Shown here: positions 44,503 through 53,424 of the stretch, piece after piece
How the letters are laid out: each line of letters begins with the position of its first letter
Position numbering within the stretch: position 1 is the first letter of the stretch
Origin: Vibrio owensii CAIM 1854 = LMG 25443
GTDB lineage: Bacteria > Pseudomonadota > Gammaproteobacteria > Enterobacterales > Vibrionaceae
Direction: 5' to 3'
Length of the DNA stretch: 64,000 nt
NCBI RefSeq assembly: GCF_000817815.1
Contig: NZ_JPRD01000020.1
Coordinates: forward strand, 149,509 to 213,508
Made by a program: the position numbers and the translations under genes
The notes under the pieces: model-generated
What the model was told of the DNA's origin: nothing
What the model saw: the letters and a program-made list of their open reading frames with translations, nothing else
The model's database searches: none

Positions 44503-45162
44503 ATGAAAAAACTCATTCTATTAAGCACACTTGCTGTGGCTTCTTTCTCTAGCTTGGCTGCTGATTACGGCGTGGAACTGGCTTGGAACACCAATGACTC
44601 CGAACAGGTTCTCAAAACATTGCCAGAACAGAAAGTGGCCTTTAGCCAACTGATCGAACAAGGTGATGTGAAAGACATGTTTGTTTTACCAAGCAGTATC
44701 GATGGTAAACCAGTACAGATTTTGCGTTTCGTGTTGTCGGCTGATAACGAGGCGGAAGTTGCGACTAAATTGCAGGACTTACCTATGTACCAGCAAGACT
44801 TGGTGAAGATCGCGAGCATTCAACCACTAGGCGCCAAATGGTTAGATAACACGCCAGAAAGTGATAACTACAGTGTGACGTTGCGTTGGAAAGAGGGCAT
44901 TGAGGCGTTAGAAATGGACCGTGTATTGGGTGTCGATCTGCAGCGAGTGATCAGCTTGAACAACTCTGGCTTAGTCACCTCGTCTTACATCAATACCCAA
45001 GTGTTGGACAATGGTGTTGAGCGTCCGATTTACTCCGTCGCCGTATTGGCGAAAGATGCCCAGCAGGCGCAAAACCTGATGTACTCTTTTGAAGCGGTAC
45101 AGCTTGGGTATGCGACTTTTGAAATTGAATACTTGGGTAAAAAGTTGGATATGAAAAGCTAA
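44503..45162 (+). CDS. Periplasmic protein of unknown function with duplicated domain
   Basis: This protein has 219 residues from the ATG at 44503 (AAAGGTAACC upstream). A signal peptide ends near SLAADYG. The mature part appears to contain two similar halves, LVKIASIQPLGAKWLDN and FEIEYLGKKLD flanking equivalents, each with a short helix and strands as in dimeric alpha-beta barrel or YCII-like proteins. This match is only by pattern. I do not recognise a named family. Position, 68 bp after cytochrome c', suggests it serves the same redox module and probably the same MarR control. Confidence 0.7.
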   Translation: MKKLILLSTLAVASFSSLAADYGVELAWNTNDSEQVLKTLPEQKVAFSQLIEQGDVKDMFVLPSSIDGKPVQILRFVLSADNEAEVATKLQDLPMYQQDLVKIASIQPLGAKWLDNTPESDNYSVTLRWKEGIEALEMDRVLGVDLQRVISLNNSGLVTSSYINTQVLDNGVERPIYSVAVLAKDAQQAQNLMYSFEAVQLGYATFEIEYLGKKLDMKS

Positions 45163-45176
45163 CTAAGCCTTTATGT

Positions 45177-45626
45177 TTAAAGGTCTAGATACAGACGCAG
45201 CATGTCTTTGTGTTGGATACCGTTCTCCCAAATTGGTTCTGGGTAGTGGAGTAAGAAGTGATCTTTATCCACGCTCTCTACCCTGAAACCCAAGCGTTGA
45301 TAGTAAGTCAGTTGGTAACCAAACGTCCCCGTTCCTAATATCAACTTTTGAAAAGATTGGTCTTTTAACTGCTCAATGGCAAATCGCAATAGATCTGAAC
45401 CAATACCACGTTGTTGATGCGTAGGTGCGACTGAGACGTTCATGATTTCAGCCTGCGTTTCTGAAAGCGGTAACACCACACATGCACCGACGATCTGGTT
45501 CTCTTCCACCGCCGCAAAGCTCAATGAATTGGCAAGATAGCGATTAACATTATCTTGGTCTGGATCGGCTTCTAATAGCAAAGCCATCGGGATTTGATTT
45601 GGCGATAAGGATTTATATTCAATCAT
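45177..45626 (-). CDS. GNAT-family N-acetyltransferase
   Basis: This protein has 149 residues from the ATG at 45626 (a GTG overlaps one codon earlier). The GNAT core includes the acetyl-CoA loop MNVSVAPTHQQRGIGSDLLRFAIEQL (motif A, Q-x-x-G-x-G type) and KLILGTGTFGYQLTYYQRLGFRVESV (motif B). The acceptor is unknown. It converges with the redox operon from the left, with almost no gap. Confidence 0.88.
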   Translation of the reverse strand: MIEYKSLSPNQIPMALLLEADPDQDNVNRYLANSLSFAAVEENQIVGACVVLPLSETQAEIMNVSVAPTHQQRGIGSDLLRFAIEQLKDQSFQKLILGTGTFGYQLTYYQRLGFRVESVDKDHFLLHYPEPIWENGIQHKDMLRLYLDL

Positions 45627-45700
45627 CACAAGTACGCGGTAAATATTGAGTTCCGATCAGTATATCGCAAAGGCAATGTGGTCTTGCTACTAGAATCAAC

Positions 45701-46201
45701 TTACGGATGCTTTAAGACCATTTTCTGACTCATCAGATATTTGCCGTTAGGCAATAGCACTTCACCTAACTCGCCACAATGCTCGAAGCCAAACTTCTCA
45801 TATAAAGCAATCGCAGGGTGGTTGGTTTTGTAAACATTCAACGCAATAGTGTCATAGCCATATTGCCAACCGCTTTGAATGGCGGTGGTGAGTAGCTTTT
45901 TTCCTAACCCTTGGTTTCGATAGTGGCGGTCAATATGAATGCCGAGAATGCCCGTTTTAGCGAACTCTCCTCCTTCGTAGCCACACATTTCGGCCGGGAA
46001 GATTTCGATACTGCCAACTAGGCGTTTTCCATCGAAGGCCACAAATTGGGGAATGGATTCTTTTTCTACACGAGTGATTACCTCAATCAGCATCGCTTTG
46101 TCTGGCGCTGGCGAGCGTAAGTATTCTCCTTCCTCATAAACGCGATTCCAGAGCGAAATAAAGTGGTCAATGTCGTTGACGGTAATCGGTCTAATCTGCA
46201 T
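45701..46201 (-). CDS. GNAT-family N-acetyltransferase
   Basis: This 166-residue protein begins MQIRPITVNDIDHFISLWNRVYEEGEYL. The acetyl-CoA loop is GILGIHIDRHYRNQGLGKKLLTTAI (motif A), followed by IALNVYKTNHPAIALYEKFGFEHCGEL. This pattern is close to phosphinothricin/RimI-like acetyltransferases. The acceptor is not predictable. A short gap separates it from the next GNAT and the HAD gene on the same strand. Confidence 0.9.
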   Translation of the reverse strand: MQIRPITVNDIDHFISLWNRVYEEGEYLRSPAPDKAMLIEVITRVEKESIPQFVAFDGKRLVGSIEIFPAEMCGYEGGEFAKTGILGIHIDRHYRNQGLGKKLLTTAIQSGWQYGYDTIALNVYKTNHPAIALYEKFGFEHCGELGEVLLPNGKYLMSQKMVLKHP

Positions 46202-46261
46202 TCATCTTCCTTGATTGGTGCATAAAGTTTAGTGGCTCAAGTGTATTTGTGCGTATGTCGG

Positions 46262-46732
46262 TTAGGTGCTTAGCAACTCAGACAAACAACGTATTTGATT
46301 TGGGATGGGTTTGCTTGGCGCAGGGAGGTCTTGAGGATTGAACCAAATAACGTTTAACCCTGCGTCCATTGCTGGGTAAATGTCTTTTTCTGGTAAGTCG
46401 CCAACCATGGTGAGTTGGCTCGGCTCAACGCTCAATTGTTTTGCTACCGCAAGATAAAAATCAGGCTGATTCTTGGCAATACCAAGGTTTGCAAAGCAAA
46501 AGTAGCCAGAAAGGTATTGGTCGAGCCCGACTCGTTGAAAGGCTTTTTGCACATCTTCCATCGCGGAATCTGATGCACTGGTCGCGATATAAACCTGGTG
46601 ATCTTGTGTGAGTTGAGCCAGAGTCTCTTTGGCTTGAGGAACGGTTTCAACGTGTTCCCAATCGCACATTTTTCCTTGTGCGTGAGGAAAATCGACCATC
46701 AAGGTGTTTCCCCAATCGAAAAGATAAATCAT
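46262..46732 (-). CDS. HAD-family hydrolase
   Basis: This 156-residue protein is short for the family. Motif I reads YLFDWGNTLMVDF, with Asp5 as nucleophile but Gly-Asn in place of the usual second Asp-Gly-Thr (D-x-G-N-T), a variant seen in the YrfG/DUF-type HADs. Motif IV is MVGDLPEKDIYPAMDAG. The cap domain is minimal. It may be a phosphatase of small metabolites. The gene lies inside the acetyltransferase cluster. Confidence 0.82.
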   Translation of the reverse strand: MIYLFDWGNTLMVDFPHAQGKMCDWEHVETVPQAKETLAQLTQDHQVYIATSASDSAMEDVQKAFQRVGLDQYLSGYFCFANLGIAKNQPDFYLAVAKQLSVEPSQLTMVGDLPEKDIYPAMDAGLNVIWFNPQDLPAPSKPIPNQIRCLSELLST

Positions 46733-46850
46733 GTTCGAATCTCCTTTATTCGTACATCATATCGTCTTTTCGAAAAGGGGAGGAAAGCGTGAAAGATAAA
46801 TGCGATTCACGTTAGCTTTAACGCTGAAATTCGCTTAAATGCCGTGATCG

Positions 46851-47315
46851 TTACAAACATTTCATCATAAGACGGGAGTTGGGAGCAAAGCCCAGTTTGT
46901 CGTAAAACTGCTGCGCATTGTGGTTAAACTCCATGACTTCTAAGCGGACTTGAGTTGCACCTGACTCGCGTGCCCATTGCTCAACGGCCGTCATTAAGGC
47001 TCGGCCAACGCCTTTTGACTTCTGATTTTCATCGACGACGATGGTGCCAATGCGGCAAATCGGGTCTTTGATTAAAAAGCTGATAGTTTCATTTTGGGTA
47101 ATGGTCGCAGTGATAAAGCCAAGTGCTTGTTGACCTTCTTCGGCTATGAGCACCAATCGAGCATCATCGGCCAGCGCATCTGCGAGAAAGGTTTTGTCTT
47201 CTTCAGAAGGTGGTACAAAAGTGTGTGGCGCATGACGAAAGTGAAGTTCGCTAATTTGCGTGTTTAATACAAAGAGCGCATTGAGATCGTCGGGTGTCGC
47301 TGATCTAATTTTCAT
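46851..47315 (-). CDS. GNAT-family N-acetyltransferase
   Basis: This 154-residue protein begins MKIRSATPDDLNALFVLNTQISELHFRHAP. The motif A segment is CRIGTIVVDENQKSKGVGRALMTAVEQWARESG and motif B is VRLEVMEFNHNAQQFYDKLGFAP. It lies 9 bp after the SDR gene, so the two form an operon. The acceptor is unknown. Like its neighbours it may be part of a broad detoxification or protein-modification set. Confidence 0.9.
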   Translation of the reverse strand: MKIRSATPDDLNALFVLNTQISELHFRHAPHTFVPPSEEDKTFLADALADDARLVLIAEEGQQALGFITATITQNETISFLIKDPICRIGTIVVDENQKSKGVGRALMTAVEQWARESGATQVRLEVMEFNHNAQQFYDKLGFAPNSRLMMKCL

Positions 47316-47324
47316 TACTGTTCC

Positions 47325-48056
47325 TTAATTTCCGCCAGCTAGATCGATAAACGAACCTGTGACATAAGATGCTTCATCACTGAGTAGCCACGCGATGGCA
47401 TTGGCCACTTCATCTACCGTGCCTCCTCGCTTGAGAGGGATTTTTTCACTGAGCCTGTCGACTCGATTCGGCTCGCCGCCATCGGCATGGATGTCGGTAT
47501 AAATGCAGCCGGGACGAACCCCGTTTACGCGGATGTTTTGCTCCGCTAACTCTAACGATAATCCCTTGGTGAGCGAGTCCATTGCGCCTTTCGAGGCTGC
47601 GTAATCAACGTACTCAAACGGCGCACCAGAGCGGGATGCGGCAGAAGAAACATTAACAATCGCATTGCCAGATTCAAATCGTTTTGCGGCTTCTCGACAA
47701 CAAAGAAAACAGCTCGTCACATTAGCGTTCATAACAGTTTGAAATCGCTCAAGGGTCATGTCCGCAAGACGAGACTGGGTGAATAAGATGCCCACGTTGT
47801 TGACGAGATGAGTGACTTTTCCGAGTGCTTGTTCGGTTTGTTCAAACAATGAGAGTACCTGCTGCTCATCGGAAACATCCGCTTTGATGGCGATGGCTTT
47901 ACCGCCAACCTCCTCAATCTCACGAACAACTTGCGCGGCAGCCTCGGCTTGCGCGCGATAGTTAACGCATACGGCATAGCCTTGTTTGGCGAGTAATTTG
48001 GCGGTTGCGGCTCCGATGCCTCGGCTTGCGCCTGTGATGATGACTACTTTCTGCAA
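47325..48056 (-). CDS. Short-chain dehydrogenase/reductase (SDR)
   Basis: This 243-residue protein starts at a TTG (complement of 48054-48056) with AAGGA six nt upstream. The cofactor motif is ITGASRGIGAATAKLLAKQG (about 6-25), the structural NNVG is present (LVNNVGILF), and the catalytic Ser and YAASKG give the classical S-Y-K triad (about 140-155). The C-terminal segment GSFIDLAGGN is typical. It probably uses NADP (Arg after the second strand: NYRAQAE). The substrate is unknown. It is upstream of a GNAT gene in an apparent operon. Confidence 0.92.
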   Translation of the reverse strand: MQKVVIITGASRGIGAATAKLLAKQGYAVCVNYRAQAEAAAQVVREIEEVGGKAIAIKADVSDEQQVLSLFEQTEQALGKVTHLVNNVGILFTQSRLADMTLERFQTVMNANVTSCFLCCREAAKRFESGNAIVNVSSAASRSGAPFEYVDYAASKGAMDSLTKGLSLELAEQNIRVNGVRPGCIYTDIHADGGEPNRVDRLSEKIPLKRGGTVDEVANAIAWLLSDEASYVTGSFIDLAGGN

Positions 48057-48084
48057 AACACGTCCTTATTTTTTGTCGTGAATA

Positions 48085-48603
48085 TTATTTTTTTAATGAA
48101 TAGAGCTTATCTGCGTACTTTCTCCCACCTATTTCATAGGCTTCGGGGATGGTCTCGGTGAGCTTGAAGCCACATTTTTCCAGCACTCGCTCAGAGCCAA
48201 TATTGCCCTCTGTGACCGTGGCGGAAAACTGAGAAATCTTGTGCTGCTCAAACGCCCACTCAATCACACCGGTAAGAGATTCCGTACCAAACTGTTGGCC
48301 ATAAAATTCTGGCAGTAATAAATACCCGACTTCTGCAATGCCATCTTGCAACACAAAGCCTGTGATGCCGATTGGTCGTACGCTTTGTTTTTCATAAATC
48401 ACCAAACATAACCAATGCTCGCTTTGCGGTGTCCATACAGGTAGCCGTGATTCGAACTTTTGGCGCATTTCCTCTTCGGTCGGCGGGTCAAAACAAAGCG
48501 CGATGATTTGTGGTTCGCTACTCAAGCGGCGATACAAATCCCAATCACTTTTCGTTAGCGGTTTAAGCTCAGTTCTTGGGGTGGAAATGGGTAGAGATAA
48601 CAC
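48085..48603 (-). CDS. GNAT-family N-acetyltransferase (RimJ-like)
   Basis: I take the GTG at 48603 because GGAGGCG lies about 10 nt upstream; an ATG at 48636 is an alternative and adds 11 residues. The RimJ-like start is LSLPISTPRTELKPLTKSDWDLYRRLSSEPQ. The acetyl-CoA region is VGYLLLPEFYGQQFGTESLTGVIEWAF and motif B is VTEGNIGSERVLEKCGFKLTETIPEAYEIGG. RimJ/RimL proteins acetylate N-termini of ribosomal proteins or small molecules. It is the fourth GNAT in this block and the last before the Tor-type operon, transcribed away from it. Confidence 0.85.
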   Translation of the reverse strand: MLSLPISTPRTELKPLTKSDWDLYRRLSSEPQIIALCFDPPTEEEMRQKFESRLPVWTPQSEHWLCLVIYEKQSVRPIGITGFVLQDGIAEVGYLLLPEFYGQQFGTESLTGVIEWAFEQHKISQFSATVTEGNIGSERVLEKCGFKLTETIPEAYEIGGRKYADKLYSLKK

Positions 48604-48650
48604 GTTTGAATCGCCTCCATGTGATCGAGTTTTCATATCTCACACAAACA

Positions 48651-48669
48651 TATCAAAAGTGCTTTGATA
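48651..48669. promoter_or_regulatory. 19-bp inverted repeat in the Tor-type operon promoter region
   Basis: TATCAAA and TTTGATA flank AGTGC, a perfect 7-bp inverted repeat between the divergent GNAT and torC-like genes. The orientation (ATCAA...TTGAT) is opposite to an FNR consensus, so a different regulator or chance is possible. No FNR consensus is present in the gap. Confidence 0.4.
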
Positions 48670-48825
48670 AACAACATCTATCGTTATGACGAATAGGTTC
48701 GGTCAAGAAAGATTTTTCAGAAAAATGGAATATGCCAAGGAGTCTCTCAATAACGAAAAATAAGTCACCACCTAGGGTGTACGTATGACTCAGATCAATT
48801 ACCAGATACTACTAAAGAGGTAAAT

Positions 48826-48843
48826 ATGCGACAAAGCATGTGA
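48826..48843 (+). CDS. Possible leader mini-ORF before the TorC-type gene
   Basis: A five-codon frame, MRQSM, has a strong AAGAGG at the right distance (about 48814-48820). It ends 24 nt before the ATG of the pentaheme gene, whose own ribosome binding site is poor. It could act in translational coupling or regulation, but five codons are too few for statistical support. Confidence 0.3.
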   Translation: MRQSM

Positions 48844-48867
48844 ATTTGTGAGTATTTATTTCTAATT

Positions 48868-49962
48868 ATGTCAATTAAAAAACGTTATATCGCCGCAATG
48901 GTGGCAGTGGGTATTGGTGTGGGCTGGCTAACTCTAGGTGGCACCGCAGCAGTGATGCATTACACATCCGACACTGAGTTCTGTCTCTCTTGTCACTCTA
49001 TGGAAATCCCTTACAAAGAGTATCAAGGCTCAGTGCACTTCAGTAACGCCAAAGGTATTCGCGCAGAATGTTCGGACTGTCACATTCCGAAAGAGCCAAT
49101 GGATTACTTGGTCACTAAGATCCGCGCTTCAAAAGACATCTACCATGAGTTTGTAACAGGTAAGATCGACACGCCAGAGAAGTACGAAGCACACCGTACT
49201 GAACTTGCTGAGATGGTTTGGGAGCAGTTCCGTGAAAACGATTCGGCAACCTGTCGTTCTTGTCACGACTTCGATGCAATGGAAGAGTTCGAGCAATCAC
49301 GTGATGCGGCGAAGATGCACGCATACGGCAAAGCGAATGACCAAACGTGTATCGACTGTCACAAAGGTGTAGCGCACTTCGCTCCAGAAGCGGAACTTGA
49401 TAGCAAGGCGTTTGAAACACTGATGAGCTTCACTACCAAAACAGCAGCAGACGCGAAAGTGGTTTACCCAGTGACGTCTATCAGCATGGGTGATTTTGGT
49501 ACAGTGAACCCAACAACCAAACTGAACGTTGTGAAATCGGAAGGTGACAACCGCACCGTTAAGATCAATGCATTCCAAATGAAAGGCGCAGAGCAAGTGC
49601 TTTACATGGGTGAAGGTCAACGCGCGATTGTTGCAACACTATCTGAACAAGGCCAACAAGCAGTTGAAGCTGGCGAGTTCAAAGCAGACGTATACGGCAA
49701 CGAGTGGCGTCCTGTTTCTCTAACGGCAACGATCGATTCTCCAGTGGTTGATACGCTAGAGCCGGTTTGGTCATACGCAGAAGAGTTGGACAACGTTTAC
49801 TGTGCAACTTGTCACGCGAAAATTCCTTCAAATCACTTTACTGTGAACGCATGGGGTCCTGTAGCGAAGAGTATGGGTGATCGCACTGATATTTCAGCAG
49901 AAAACCTAGAAATTTTGACTAAGTTCTTCCAGCACCACGCGAAAGATGTGGTTGGTCACTAA
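48868..49962 (+). CDS. torC: NapC/NirT-type pentaheme cytochrome c (TorC/TorY)
   Basis: This 364-residue protein has an N-terminal membrane anchor (about 8-30). Five CXXCH motifs begin at about residues 39 (CLSCH), 68 (CSDCH), 129 (CRSCH), 161 (CIDCH) and 312 (CATCH). Four hemes lie in the NapC-like domain and the last in the C-terminal extension, which is the arrangement of TorC and TorY. It takes electrons from menaquinol and passes them to the Tat-exported terminal reductase encoded next. The ribosome binding site is weak. The reductase gene follows after 23 bp. Confidence 0.93.
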   Translation: MSIKKRYIAAMVAVGIGVGWLTLGGTAAVMHYTSDTEFCLSCHSMEIPYKEYQGSVHFSNAKGIRAECSDCHIPKEPMDYLVTKIRASKDIYHEFVTGKIDTPEKYEAHRTELAEMVWEQFRENDSATCRSCHDFDAMEEFEQSRDAAKMHAYGKANDQTCIDCHKGVAHFAPEAELDSKAFETLMSFTTKTAADAKVVYPVTSISMGDFGTVNPTTKLNVVKSEGDNRTVKINAFQMKGAEQVLYMGEGQRAIVATLSEQGQQAVEAGEFKADVYGNEWRPVSLTATIDSPVVDTLEPVWSYAEELDNVYCATCHAKIPSNHFTVNAWGPVAKSMGDRTDISAENLEILTKFFQHHAKDVVGH

Positions 49963-49985
49963 TAGAGAGATAGAAGGATAAGATT

Positions 49986-52433
49986 ATGACTAATTTAACT
50001 CGTCGCGGATTTCTAAAAGGCACTGGTCTAACTGCTGGTGCTCTGGCTTTCACTTCATTGACGCCAATGAGCGCGCTAGCGTCTGATAAGCGTGGTTCAG
50101 GTGTACTTACAGCGGGTCGCATGGGCCCAATGCTGTGTGAAGTAAAAGACGGTAAACTGGTTTCAACCACGAACGCATTGCCACAAACGGTACCAAACAG
50201 TCTTCAAACTACGGGCCCTGACCAAGTTCATACTAAAGCTCGTGTTAAGTACCCAATGGTACGTAAAGGCTACTTGGCAAACCCATCTGCGCCAGAAGGC
50301 GTGCGTGGTAGCGATGAATTCGTTCGCGTGTCTTGGGATGAAGTTTACAAACTGATTCACGAACAACACATGCGCATTCGTAAAGAGCACGGTGCTGAAT
50401 CTGTCTTTGCTGGTTCTTACGGCTGGCGTTCAAGTGGTGTGTTGCACAAAGCACAAACGCTTCTACAACGATACATGAGCATGGCGGGCGGTTACTCAGG
50501 TCACCTTGGTGATTACTCTACGGGTGCTGCGCAGGTGATCATGCCGCACGTGGTAGGTTCTATTGAAGTTTACGAACAGCAAACGACCTACCCAGTGGTT
50601 CTTGAGCACAGTGACGTTGTGGTGCTTTGGGGTCTTAACCCAATCAACACACTGAAAATCGCTTGGAGCTCAACAGACTGTGCGGGCCTTGAGTTCTTCC
50701 ATCAGCTTAAGAAATCAGGTAAGACGGTTATCGCTATCGACCCAATGCGTTCAGAGACCATCGAGTTCTTCGGTGACAACGCACAGTGGATCGCTCCGCA
50801 CCCAATGACGGACGTGGCGATGATGATGGGTATCGCGCATACGCTTGTGAAACAAGGTAAGCACGACAAAGAATTCCTAGCGAAATACACTACAGGTTAC
50901 GACGTGTTCGAAGCTTACCTAATGGGTAAAGAAGACGGCGTTGAGAAGTCTGCAGAATGGGCATCTAAGATCTGTGGCGTGCCAGTTAAGCAACTTGAGC
51001 TGCTTGCAGACATCTTCAGCAAAAACCGCACAATGCTAATGGCGGGCTGGGGTATGCAGCGTCAGCAATACGGTGAACAACGTCACTGGATGCTAGTAAC
51101 GCTAGCTACCATGCTGGGCCACGTTGGTCTACCGGGTGGTGGTTTTGGTTTCTCTTACCACTACTCAAACGGCGGTAACCCTTCACGTGATGCGGGTGTA
51201 CTTCCTGCTATTTCTGCGTCTCTAGGCGGCGGTTCTTCTGCAGGTAACGACTGGGCGGTTTCTGGTTCTGTTAACGCGTTCCCAGTGGCTCGTATTGTTG
51301 AAGCACTAGAAAACCCAGGTATGAGCTACCACCACAATGGTCATGAGTTAACGTTCCCTGAGATCAAGATGATTTGGTGGGCAGGCGGTGCGAACTTTAC
51401 TCACCACCAAGACACTAACCGTCTGATCAAAGCGTGGCAAAAACCAGAGCTTATCGTTATCTCTGAACCATACTGGACAGCGGCAGCGAAGCACGCGGAT
51501 ATTGTTCTACCTATCACCACATCGTTCGAGCGTAACGATATGACCATGACAGGTGACTACAGTAACCAACACCTAGTGCCGATGAAGCAAGTGGTTGAGC
51601 CTCAAGGTGAAGCTCGTAACGACTTTGATGTATTCGCGGACATGGCAGAGTTGCTTGCTCCGGGTGGCCGTGATGTTTACACCGAAGGCAAGACTGAAAT
51701 GGAATGGTTGTACGGTTTCTACAAAGCCGCTCAGCAAGGCGGTCGTGGCCAACGCATCGCAATGCCAAACTTCAGCAAATTCTGGGAAGATAACCAATTG
51801 ATCGAAATGAAGTGGAACGAGAAGAACGCGCAGTTCGTTCGTTACGCTGAATTCCGTGAAAACCCAATCATGAGCCCACTAGGTACGCCAAGTGGTAAGT
51901 TCGAGATCTTCTCTAAGACGATTGAAGGCTACCAGCTTGAAGACTGTCCTCCACACCCAACATGGATGGAACCAACAGAGTACACGGGTAATGCAACAGA
52001 TGGTGAACTTCAGCTAATGACAGCGCACGCGGCGCATCGTCTACACAGCCAGTTCAACTACGCGAAGATTCGTGAAGAGTACGCGATTGCTGACCGTGAG
52101 CCGATTTCTATCCACCCAGAAGACGCAAAAGCGCGTGGTATTAAGACCGGCGATCTTGTTCGTGCCTTCAATGGCCGTGGTCAAGTTCTGGTTGGTGCAT
52201 TGGTGACTGATGGCATCAAGCAAGGCTCAGTATGTATCCACGAAGGTGGCTGGCCAGATCTAGACCCTAAAACAGGCATCTGTAAAAACGGTGGCTGTAA
52301 CGTTCTAACGCTCGATATTCCAACCTCTCGCCTTGCGAACGGTTGTGCGGCGAACTCTGCATTGGTTCGTATCGAGAAGTACGAAGGTCCAGTGCTTGAG
52401 CTAACGGCATTTACACCGCCTAAGAACGGTTAA
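49986..52433 (+). CDS. torA: TMAO/S-oxide reductase, molybdopterin type (TorA/TorZ family)
   Basis: This 815-residue periplasmic enzyme has a Tat signal with TRRGFLKG, cleaved after about ALAS. The molybdenum ligand is the Ser of [10 protein letters not shown] (Ser178), which defines the Ser-liganded DMSO/TMAO reductase type. Other family motifs include [31 protein letters not shown], and [12 protein letters not shown] near the C-terminus. It reduces trimethylamine N-oxide or sulfoxides in anaerobic respiration with electrons from the pentaheme cytochrome. TorA and TorZ are hard to separate by eye. No TorD chaperone or TorSR genes lie in the window. A terminator follows. Confidence 0.93.
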   Translation: MTNLTRRGFLKGTGLTAGALAFTSLTPMSALASDKRGSGVLTAGRMGPMLCEVKDGKLVSTTNALPQTVPNSLQTTGPDQVHTKARVKYPMVRKGYLANPSAPEGVRGSDEFVRVSWDEVYKLIHEQHMRIRKEHGAESVFAGSYGWRSSGVLHKAQTLLQRYMSMAGGYSGHLGDYSTGAAQVIMPHVVGSIEVYEQQTTYPVVLEHSDVVVLWGLNPINTLKIAWSSTDCAGLEFFHQLKKSGKTVIAIDPMRSETIEFFGDNAQWIAPHPMTDVAMMMGIAHTLVKQGKHDKEFLAKYTTGYDVFEAYLMGKEDGVEKSAEWASKICGVPVKQLELLADIFSKNRTMLMAGWGMQRQQYGEQRHWMLVTLATMLGHVGLPGGGFGFSYHYSNGGNPSRDAGVLPAISASLGGGSSAGNDWAVSGSVNAFPVARIVEALENPGMSYHHNGHELTFPEIKMIWWAGGANFTHHQDTNRLIKAWQKPELIVISEPYWTAAAKHADIVLPITTSFERNDMTMTGDYSNQHLVPMKQVVEPQGEARNDFDVFADMAELLAPGGRDVYTEGKTEMEWLYGFYKAAQQGGRGQRIAMPNFSKFWEDNQLIEMKWNEKNAQFVRYAEFRENPIMSPLGTPSGKFEIFSKTIEGYQLEDCPPHPTWMEPTEYTGNATDGELQLMTAHAAHRLHSQFNYAKIREEYAIADREPISIHPEDAKARGIKTGDLVRAFNGRGQVLVGALVTDGIKQGSVCIHEGGWPDLDPKTGICKNGGCNVLTLDIPTSRLANGCAANSALVRIEKYEGPVLELTAFTPPKNG

Positions 52434-52463
52434 GCTCAGTCAGAACCTAAGATACAAAACTAA

Positions 52464-52490
52464 AGAAGCCAGCAACTTGCTGGCTTCTCT
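52464..52490 (+). terminator. Rho-independent terminator after the Tor-type operon
   Basis: AGAAGCCAGCAA pairs with TTGCTGGCTTCT around a very short loop, followed by CTTTT. It can also serve the convergent PAP2 gene. Confidence 0.85.
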
Positions 52491-52510
52491 TTTATCTATT
52501 TTTCAGCTCT

Positions 52511-53236
52511 TTACTTGGTCGTTAAGGCAACGAAAGGCGCTTTTTTAGTAATTTGAAATGCCGGCAGCAAAGTAAAAACGATGGCGACAAATACCACTGA
52601 ACCAATCAAATCCTCAATTCTGTGCATGCCGAGCCACAAGCGGCTGTACGCCACGCCCATTGCCCAGACCCATAGGGTAGCAGCAGAGAAGTAGCACTTG
52701 TTCTGCAAAAATAACCCACCAAAGAAGGCTAAACAGATAGAAACGAAAATCGTATGACCAGATGGGAAGGAATAGTCTTTTTCACCTTGCCAGTGACGAG
52801 TGCGCCATTCGCTAACTTTTTCTGAGATCTCTCCGATCACACTCGCTTGTTGTTCAGTCTCCAACTGATAAAACGCTTCTGGGTGTTCAATCAATTGCTC
52901 TGCGGCAAGCAGTTCTGTGTAGGGACGCGGGCTTTCTGTCATCAGCTTTAAGCCTGTTTTGCTGGCAAAACCAATCACCAGTAACAATCCCAGCATGGAC
53001 AGTTTTTGCATCCAGTCAGACTGGCTCGGCTTGAAGCGGTAAAGCGACAACACCAACAGCGTTAGAGTGATCAAAAAGCCTTTACTGCCCGCAGAATCGG
53101 TTAGCAGAGTAAAGAGAATGCCAGTGCCGTCAGAAACGTGAGAAGTAAGATCGTGATACGAGGCAAACAGCGAAAGTGGGATGATGCCAAGAATGAACAA
53201 GGCGAGCATCATCAAACCGTATTTTTTAGTTTTCAT
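52511..53236 (-). CDS. PAP2-family phosphatase (PgpB-like)
   Basis: This 241-residue inner membrane protein has about six membrane segments. The three PAP2 motifs are present: K-x6-RP in KLMTESPRP, PSGH in YSFPSGHTIF, and SRxxxxxH-x3-D in SRLWLGMHRIEDL. An extra hydrophilic segment between motifs 1 and 2 (about 110-145) is seen in PgpB-type enzymes. They remove phosphate from phosphatidylglycerophosphate or undecaprenyl pyrophosphate. The gene is monocistronic. Confidence 0.92.
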   Translation of the reverse strand: MKTKKYGLMMLALFILGIIPLSLFASYHDLTSHVSDGTGILFTLLTDSAGSKGFLITLTLLVLSLYRFKPSQSDWMQKLSMLGLLLVIGFASKTGLKLMTESPRPYTELLAAEQLIEHPEAFYQLETEQQASVIGEISEKVSEWRTRHWQGEKDYSFPSGHTIFVSICLAFFGGLFLQNKCYFSAATLWVWAMGVAYSRLWLGMHRIEDLIGSVVFVAIVFTLLPAFQITKKAPFVALTTK

Positions 53237-53424
53237 GAAAAGTCATACAGCAGTCGAAAATAGGCGGCTATCTTACGACAATTGATGTGAAAAACTTATC
53301 AACGCTCTGTCAATTCGAGTGTGAAAGTGACATTGCAGGTCTTCGCTGTGAAAGTAGGGACTTTTGAAAGTTTTGAGAGGTGAACGCGCTCATCCATAAG
53401 CGCTTTGCTCTGGAGTGAGCAAGG

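Noticed and set aside
45163..48660. Superintegron-type cassette array (many acetyltransferases in a row)
   Set aside because: The intergenic regions lack the attC-like TAAC...GTTR core sites and the long imperfect hairpins of vibrio cassettes, and all genes have usual spacing.
49115..49620. Minus-strand open frames opposite the pentaheme cytochrome gene
   Set aside because: They are antisense shadows of a gene with five clear heme motifs and strong coding signal.
53400..53424. Hairpin TTGCTC/GAGCAA after thiE as a terminator
   Set aside because: The stem is only six bp and there is no T-run on the minus strand.
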